DNA of 64,000 bases from DASRAP01 sp964503275. Its GTDB lineage: Bacteria; Gemmatimonadota; Gemmatimonadetes; Gemmatimonadales; Gemmatimonadaceae. The notes under the pieces are model-generated. The model was not told the DNA's origin. It saw nothing but the letters and a program-made list of their open reading frames with translations, and searched no databases. Location: NCBI GenBank assembly GCA_964503275.1, contig CAZCZO010000004.1:116928-180927 (forward strand), in the 5' to 3' direction. This document shows positions 59,239-64,000 of the stretch, piece after piece; position 1 is the first letter of the stretch; each line of letters opens with the position of its first letter. A program made the position numbers and the translations under genes.

Positions 59239-60402
59239 GTGCCGACTCCCGGATTCCAGTTCACGCTCGATGCCGTCGATGCGCGCGCGCGTGCCGGACG
59301 ATTCGTGACCCCGCACGGCGCCGTCGAGACGCCCGCGTTCATGCCGGTGGGGACACATGGCGTGGTGCGGGGGCTGTCGCCGGCGGAGGTGCGTGCGGCC
59401 GGCGGAACGATGGTCCTGAGCAACGCCTATCACTTGTTCCTCCGGCCGGGCGACGAGGCCGTGCGCGCGGCGGGTGGGCTGCACGGCTTCACCCGCTGGG
59501 ACGGCCCGATGCTCACGGATTCGGGCGGCTTCCAGGTGTTCTCGCTGGCCAAGTACCGCGAGGTGAGCGAGGAGGGCATCACGTTCCGCAGCCACCTCGA
59601 CGGTGCGCTGCACGCCTACACGCCCGAGCGCGTCATGCGGATCGAGCGGAACGTCGGAGCCGACGTGATCATGCAGTTGGACGAGCTGATCGCGGCGCCG
59701 GCGGACTACGCAGAGACCCAACGGGCGATGGCGCGCAGCCTGCGCTGGCTCGTGCGCTGTCGCGATGCGCACCGGCGCCTCGCGGCGGAGGATCCGCCGG
59801 TGCACGCGCAGGCCCTGTTCCCCATCGTGCAGGGCGGGACGCACGCGGCGCTGCGTCGCGACTCGGTGCGGGGGATCCTCGACACGGACGACTGGGACGG
59901 GGTCGCGATCGGCGGCGTGTCGGTGGGTGAGCCCAAGCCGACGCTCTACGACGTGCTGGCCACCTGCGATCCGTTGCTCCCGCGCGACCGGCCGCGCTAT
60001 GTGATGGGGGTGGGCTTTCCTGATGACCTGCTCGAAGGCGTCGCGCGCGGCGTGGATCTGTTCGACTGCGTGGCGCCCACGCGGATGGGGCGCGATGGGA
60101 CGGCGTTCACGCGCGACGGCACGGTGCAGATCCGCCAGAGTGCCTTTCGCGGGGATCGCGAGCCGCTGGTCGCGGGCTGCCCGTGCCCCGCGTGCACCGA
60201 GTATGATCGCGGCTACCTGCGGCACCTGTTCACGGTGCGCGAGGACTACGGGCCGCGGCTGCTGGCGCGCCACAACCTGACGCTGTTGCACACGCTGCTG
60301 GCCGAGGCCCGCGTGGCGATCGTGCACGGGGTGTTCGCGGGCTTCGCGAGCGGCTGGCTGGATCGCTGGCACCGCGGCATGGCACTCCGTAGAACTCCGT
60401 AG
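59239..60402 (+). CDS. tgt: tRNA-guanine transglycosylase
   Basis: Inserts preQ1 in place of G34 of tRNA-Asp, -Asn, -His and -Tyr for queuosine. 387 residues from GTG 59239 (family N-terminus VPTPGFQFTLDAVDARARAG). Asp94 in LTDSGGFQVFSL, the probable nucleophile Asp273 in GVDLFDCVAPTRMGRDG, and the zinc cluster CPCPAC followed by YDRGYLRHLF are all present. No queA neighbour is visible. The gene lies 65 bp upstream of hemH on the same strand. Confidence 0.93.
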   Translation: MPTPGFQFTLDAVDARARAGRFVTPHGAVETPAFMPVGTHGVVRGLSPAEVRAAGGTMVLSNAYHLFLRPGDEAVRAAGGLHGFTRWDGPMLTDSGGFQVFSLAKYREVSEEGITFRSHLDGALHAYTPERVMRIERNVGADVIMQLDELIAAPADYAETQRAMARSLRWLVRCRDAHRRLAAEDPPVHAQALFPIVQGGTHAALRRDSVRGILDTDDWDGVAIGGVSVGEPKPTLYDVLATCDPLLPRDRPRYVMGVGFPDDLLEGVARGVDLFDCVAPTRMGRDGTAFTRDGTVQIRQSAFRGDREPLVAGCPCPACTEYDRGYLRHLFTVREDYGPRLLARHNLTLLHTLLAEARVAIVHGVFAGFASGWLDRWHRGMALRRTP

Positions 60403-60467
60403 GGCGTTGTCCGGACAGGGAAACATCGGATAGCGCGGCGGGCCCGGGGCGCGCGAGACTTCCCCGG

Positions 60468-61589
60468 ATGAGCAGACATCCGGTCGCCCGCACGGGCATT
60501 GTGCTGTTGAATCTCGGGGGGCCCAAGACCCTCGACGACGTCGAACCATTCCTCCTGCGGCTGTTCGCGGACCGCGAGTTGCTGCGGCTGCCCTTCCAGG
60601 ACACGCTGGGCAAATTCATCGCCAAGCGCCGGGCGCCGAAGGTGCGTGGGCTCTACGACCGCATCGGCGGCGGTTCGCCGATCCTGCACTGGACCGAGAC
60701 GCAGGGCCGTGGGATGATCGAGCGGCTGGACGCGATGTCGCCCGAGACCGCCCCGCACAAGTTCTACGTCGCGTTCCGCTATACCGCCCCGTTCGCGGAC
60801 GACGCACTCCGCCAGATGGCGGCCGATGGGGTGGAGCGCGCCGTGGCCTTCTCGCAGTATCCGCAGTACTCGTGCACGACGACCGGGTCCAGCCTCAACG
60901 ACCTGTGGCGCGGGCTCGACCGCACGGGGCTCGCCGGCCGCTTCGCGTGGTCGCTGATCGATCGCTGGCCGACGCACCCGGGCTTCGTCGAGGCGATGGC
61001 GCAGACCGTGCGCGACGGGCTGCAGCAGTACGACGCGGCGGATCGCGATCAGGTCCTGCTGCTGTTCAGTGCGCATTCGCTGCCGTTGTCGGTGATCGAC
61101 AAGGGCGACGCGTATCCGCAGGAGGTCGGCGCGACGGTCGATCGGGTGCTCGAGTCGCTGGGCGTGCCGAACCCGTCCATGCTCTGCTATCAGTCCGAGG
61201 TCGGTCCCGTGCGGTGGCTGGGGCCGTCGACCGAGGATGTGATTACGCGGTTGGCCGCAGACCGACGCCACAACGTGCTGGCGATCCCCATCGCGTTCAC
61301 CAGCGATCACATCGAGACGCTGTCGGAGCTGGACCTCGAATACGGGGAACTGGCGCACGAGCTCGGGCTCCGGGGCTTCTCCCGGGCGCCGGCCCTCAAC
61401 GACTCGCCGCTCTTCCTCGATGCGATGGCGGACATCGTGCACGAGCATCTGTCGAGCGGCACACCGCACTCGAGCCGGTACCGCGAGCGGTGCCCGGGCT
61501 GCACCAATGCGGCCTGCCGCCAGCTGCGCGACCCCGCGGTCGCAAGCGCCTCGCGGGTCACTGCAGCGGAGGCCATGGCCGTTGCCTGA
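60468..61589 (+). CDS. hemH: Ferrochelatase with [2Fe-2S] cluster ligands
   Basis: Inserts Fe(II) into protoporphyrin IX (or coproporphyrin III) to make haem. 373 residues. The catalytic His203 lies in FSAHSLP and Glu283 in SDHIETLSELD. The C-terminal CPGCTNAAC gives Cys342, Cys345 and Cys350, matching the human C403-x2-C406-x4-C411 spacing. Cys136 in QYPQYSCTTTGSSLN corresponds to human Cys196. All four cluster ligands are thus present, so a [2Fe-2S] cluster is expected, uncommon but known in bacterial HemH. It is followed after 4 bp by a short glutamyl-tRNA reductase-like gene. Confidence 0.93.
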   Translation: MSRHPVARTGIVLLNLGGPKTLDDVEPFLLRLFADRELLRLPFQDTLGKFIAKRRAPKVRGLYDRIGGGSPILHWTETQGRGMIERLDAMSPETAPHKFYVAFRYTAPFADDALRQMAADGVERAVAFSQYPQYSCTTTGSSLNDLWRGLDRTGLAGRFAWSLIDRWPTHPGFVEAMAQTVRDGLQQYDAADRDQVLLLFSAHSLPLSVIDKGDAYPQEVGATVDRVLESLGVPNPSMLCYQSEVGPVRWLGPSTEDVITRLAADRRHNVLAIPIAFTSDHIETLSELDLEYGELAHELGLRGFSRAPALNDSPLFLDAMADIVHEHLSSGTPHSSRYRERCPGCTNAACRQLRDPAVASASRVTAAEAMAVA

Positions 61590-61593
61590 GCCC

Positions 61594-62580
61594 ATGTCCT
61601 CTGACGCGATCGCGCCATTGGCCGTCGCGGTCCTGCGCGCGATCGACCTGCCGGCGGATGTCGCCGGACTGTTCAGCCTGACGCCTGAGGCCCTGTTCCG
61701 TGATCGAGGTGTCACCACGGACGTGCAACGGTTCGGGATGGTGACCTGCGAGCGGGTGATGCTGGTGCAGTGGGGCGATCCGATGACGGCATCGGCGGTC
61801 CTTCGCGACGCCGTGCGGGCGGCGGGGGTGCCGGTCCGTGATGCGGCGATCGTGCGTCACGTTGGCGTCGAGGCCGTGCGCCATCTGCTGCGGGTCGCCG
61901 CGGGACTGGAGTCGTCGCGCGTGGGCGAGCAGGAGATCCTGGGGCAGCTGCGCACGGCCTGGGCGAACGCGTGGGCGGCCGAACGACCGCACCCGATGTT
62001 CGATCGGGTCCTGCAGCAGGTGATCGGGGCGTCCCGCTATGTGCGGGCGGCACTCCCCCCCCCCGATGCGGTGCGCAGCTTGGGCGAGGAGGCGGTGGCG
62101 GCGGTCGACAGCGTGCTCGGATCGGTCGACTGGGCCGCTCGCCGTGCGCTGGTCATCGGCACCGGCTCTGCCGCGACCAGTGCATTGTCCGCCCTCCGAC
62201 GCGTTGGCCCCGCATCGCTGTCGGTGATCGGTCGCACGCCGGCGCGCGTGCGGGCCGTGGCGCGACGCTTCGACGCGACGGCCTACTGGTGGCCGGATCT
62301 GGCGGACGTCGTCGCGGCCCACGAGGTGGTGATCTTCGCGGTGCGCAGCGCGACGCCGATCGTGGAGACTGCGCTGGCGCCCGCGTCGTCTGACGCGGTC
62401 TGGGTGGATCTGGGTATCCCGCCACTGGCATCGCCGCGTGCCGGGGTGCGCTACGTCGGGCTCTCGGCGTTGCATGCCGCGATCGACGCCGACCCCGAGC
62501 GGATGGCGCGCGGGCGGCGCGCGGTCGAGGTCGAGCTGGCGCGCGTCGTGATGGACCTGGCCCAACGGCAGGTCGCCTAG
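61594..62580 (+). CDS. Shortened glutamyl-tRNA reductase (HemA-like)
   Basis: Related to HemA, which reduces Glu-tRNA to glutamate-1-semialdehyde for tetrapyrroles. Length is 328 residues against about 420 in the family. The catalytic Cys52 sits in MVTCERVML (family TCNR-E). HLLRVAAGLESSRVGEQEILGQ is the well-conserved block of the catalytic domain, and a NADPH-binding VIGTGSAATS follows. The N-terminal 'NHxTAP' strand is poorly kept and the C-terminal helical dimerisation domain is missing. It may be functional, regulatory, or a reduced paralogue. It lies 4 bp after hemH in one transcript. Confidence 0.8.
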   Translation: MSSDAIAPLAVAVLRAIDLPADVAGLFSLTPEALFRDRGVTTDVQRFGMVTCERVMLVQWGDPMTASAVLRDAVRAAGVPVRDAAIVRHVGVEAVRHLLRVAAGLESSRVGEQEILGQLRTAWANAWAAERPHPMFDRVLQQVIGASRYVRAALPPPDAVRSLGEEAVAAVDSVLGSVDWAARRALVIGTGSAATSALSALRRVGPASLSVIGRTPARVRAVARRFDATAYWWPDLADVVAAHEVVIFAVRSATPIVETALAPASSDAVWVDLGIPPLASPRAGVRYVGLSALHAAIDADPERMARGRRAVEVELARVVMDLAQRQVA

Positions 62581-62604
62581 CACGGTCGGCGAGCCGGGAC
62601 CATG

Positions 62605-62644
62605 CACGAGGGGCACGGGATCCGAAGATCCCGTGCCCCTCGTG
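62605..62644. terminator. Perfect 18-bp bidirectional terminator hairpin
   Basis: Stem CACGAGGGGCACGGGATC and its exact complement (18 bp) with a CGAA tetraloop, between the convergent hemA-like and metalloprotease genes. No long T-tract; high stability suggests bidirectional termination. Confidence 0.8.
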
Positions 62645-62669
62645 GTCCATCGCCGAGGCGATGGGTGGC

Positions 62670-64000
62670 TCAGTCCACCTTCAACATCTGGGCGATCTCG
62701 TCACGCGCGTCCTGCAGATGCGTGCGCGAGACGCGGTCGGAGGTGCGGCTGATCGCCGCCGCGAGCTCGCGGTCGAGGAGGCGCATCTCGTCCTTGAGCA
62801 GGCCGCGGAAGTCGCGGGCGGTCGCGCCGCCACCGCCACCCGGGCCACCGGGCGCGGCCGCGGCGGCGGCGGGCGGCTTGATCTTGCTCGCCATCGCGTC
62901 CAGATACGCGACCTGCAGACGACGACGGTAGGCGTCGATCGGCTGGCCGGCATAGATCTCCTTCCAGAGCCCGCGACGGAGGTCGGTCAGCATCTCGCCG
63001 AGCGTGTAGACGTTCGCCTTGTTCGTGGCGAGCTGCTCCTGCTCGATCATGCGCTGCAGCTTGGCGTTCGACACCAGCGCCCCCAGCGAGCGCGCCTGCG
63101 CGCTCGTGATGCGGTTGATGTTCCCCTCCGACTCGATCTTGCCGAGCACCTCGGGCAGGATCAGGTACTGCGGCGTCGAGAACACCTCGGTGAGGAGGAA
63201 GGTCATGGCCGCCTTCTGCCGCGCCTTGGGCACCGTGACCCACACCGGGCCCGACTGGCCGACGACCTTCTCCTGCTTGTCGGAGCCGCCGATGATGCGC
63301 GTCACGTGGTTCGCCTCGGTGGCCCACTGGCCGATGACGCTGCCGTAGGTGGAACGCAGCAGCGAGTAGTCGGCGTACGGATCCGTGGTCGCGGCCGGCA
63401 TCACGAGCTTCATGATGCGCTCGATGTTCTTGAAGCCGAGGGCCGTCGCGCGCACCGCGTCGGCGTCACCGATGGCCTCGGACTGCTCGCCCGGGTCGGC
63501 GCCACCGGCACCGGCGTCGCTGGCGAAGCGGAACCAGGGGGTCTGATCCTGCAGCCGCGCCCACTCGTCGAGCGTCTTGCGCTCGTCCTCGGGCGTGCGG
63601 GCGCCCGGGATGGGCTTGTAGCCCCACATCACCGCGTAGCGGTCATACGGACCGACCTTCGGGACGAGGTCGCCCAAGGCGATCCCATCTTCCGGCTGCG
63701 CGACGTAGTTGAAGCGGGCGTAGTCCATGATGGACGGGGAGTGGCCCATCTTGGCGACCCAGGTCTTGGAGCGCAGCGAGTCGAGCGGGTACATCGAGCT
63801 GCCCTTGAAGTTGTGCGGGAAGCCCAGCGTGTGCCCGACCTCGTGCGCGACGACGAACTGGACGAGGCGCCCCATCAGGTCCTGCGGGAAGGGGAACTTC
63901 TGTGCGCGCGGGTCGAGGTGGCCGACCTGCGTGAAGTACCAGTTACGCTGCAGGTCCATGATGTTGTGGTACATCTGGACGTCGGCGTCGATGATCTCGC
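62670..64000 (-). CDS. Zinc metalloprotease, DUF4953/DUF5117-type (N-terminus outside window)
   Basis: C-terminal part of a large zinc-dependent protease; the reading frame stays open to base 64000, ending in EIIDADVQMYHN, so the N-terminal portion lies beyond the window. The metzincin-like site HEVGHTLGFPHNF (HExxHxxGxxH) with a later SIMDYARFNY is visible. A Gly/Ala-rich insert with PGGPGGGGG lies near the C-terminus. Members of this family are exported and about 800-900 residues long. It is convergent with the hemA-like gene. Peptide substrate unknown. Confidence 0.85.
   Translation of the reverse strand, partial: EIIDADVQMYHNIMDLQRNWYFTQVGHLDPRAQKFPFPQDLMGRLVQFVVAHEVGHTLGFPHNFKGSSMYPLDSLRSKTWVAKMGHSPSIMDYARFNYVAQPEDGIALGDLVPKVGPYDRYAVMWGYKPIPGARTPEDERKTLDEWARLQDQTPWFRFASDAGAGGADPGEQSEAIGDADAVRATALGFKNIERIMKLVMPAATTDPYADYSLLRSTYGSVIGQWATEANHVTRIIGGSDKQEKVVGQSGPVWVTVPKARQKAAMTFLLTEVFSTPQYLILPEVLGKIESEGNINRITSAQARSLGALVSNAKLQRMIEQEQLATNKANVYTLGEMLTDLRRGLWKEIYAGQPIDAYRRRLQVAYLDAMASKIKPPAAAAAAPGGPGGGGGATARDFRGLLKDEMRLLDRELAAAISRTSDRVSRTHLQDARDEIAQMLKVD

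Noticed and set aside
60410..60420. Short palindrome TGTCCGGACA upstream of hemH
   Set aside because: Ten bases are expected by chance in GC-rich DNA and no regulator is adjacent.
1..64000. tRNA, rRNA, CRISPR, IS and phage features
   Set aside because: Scanned the gaps and found no cloverleaf, array or transposase; gaps are all under about 200 bp.

Overview
The window is a chromosomal stretch of a high-GC, Gram-negative-type bacterium. Most genes are packed end to end with 1-8 bp overlaps, and no stretch longer than about 200 bases lacks a gene. I saw no rRNA, tRNA, insertion sequence, phage gene or CRISPR array. The gene content points to Gemmatimonadota or a close relative: a GWxTD protein, several secreted 6-bladed beta-propeller proteins, two large sortilin/VPS10-type beta-propeller proteins, S9 and M28 exopeptidases, and a DUF4953 zinc protease. 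Many of the secreted enzymes carry Gly-rich 'GGGGRGG' inserts. This assignment is an inference from content, not a database match.

Layout. 1-2 kb: two different PIN-domain toxin-antitoxin modules, then a methyltransferase. 2.1-7.1 kb: a small membrane protein, then a minus-strand operon of two MacB-type permeases, a REC-histidine kinase and a second response regulator. 7.3-9.9 kb: fused dihydroxyacetone kinase, a YdeI-type protein and a DUF1428 protein. 9.9-14.7 kb: a GWxTD protein and two secreted beta-propellers. 14.7-16.4 kb: a TetR-controlled operon of two VOC proteins and the regulator, with a perfect palindrome inside its promoter. 16.4-22.6 kb: a DHFR-like reductase, a third beta-propeller, an S9 peptidase and a Na/Pi cotransporter homologue.

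22.6-30.6 kb is the most interesting region. It is a minus-strand, translationally coupled lipid-chemistry cluster: 4Fe-4S ferredoxin, SDR, Baeyer-Villiger-type flavin monooxygenase, a fatty acyl-AMP ligase-carrier protein-thioester reductase fusion, cytochrome P450 and a PAP2 phosphatase. Together these could activate a fatty acid, release it reductively as an aldehyde or alcohol, and oxidise or hydroxylate it.

30.7-37.3 kb: a fourth beta-propeller lipoprotein, an M28 peptidase, formate-tetrahydrofolate ligase, branched-chain aminotransferase, an atypical SDR and a cupin. 37.4-50.5 kb: an extracytoplasmic locus with two VPS10-type proteins, a BNR lipoprotein, a cytochrome c lipoprotein, an amidohydrolase and a large S9 peptidase. 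50.6-54.5 kb: a lipoprotein, a MarC protein, a DUF481 protein, an alpha/beta hydrolase and a chorismate mutase-prephenate dehydrogenase. 54.6-57.4 kb: two Cys-rich RCC1-repeat lipoproteins. 57.4-62.6 kb: acyl-CoA dehydrogenase, tRNA-guanine transglycosylase, a ferrochelatase with a human-type [2Fe-2S] ligand set, and a shortened glutamyl-tRNA reductase. The window ends inside a zinc metalloprotease gene.

Several convergent gene pairs are separated by strong hairpins that probably act as bidirectional terminators.
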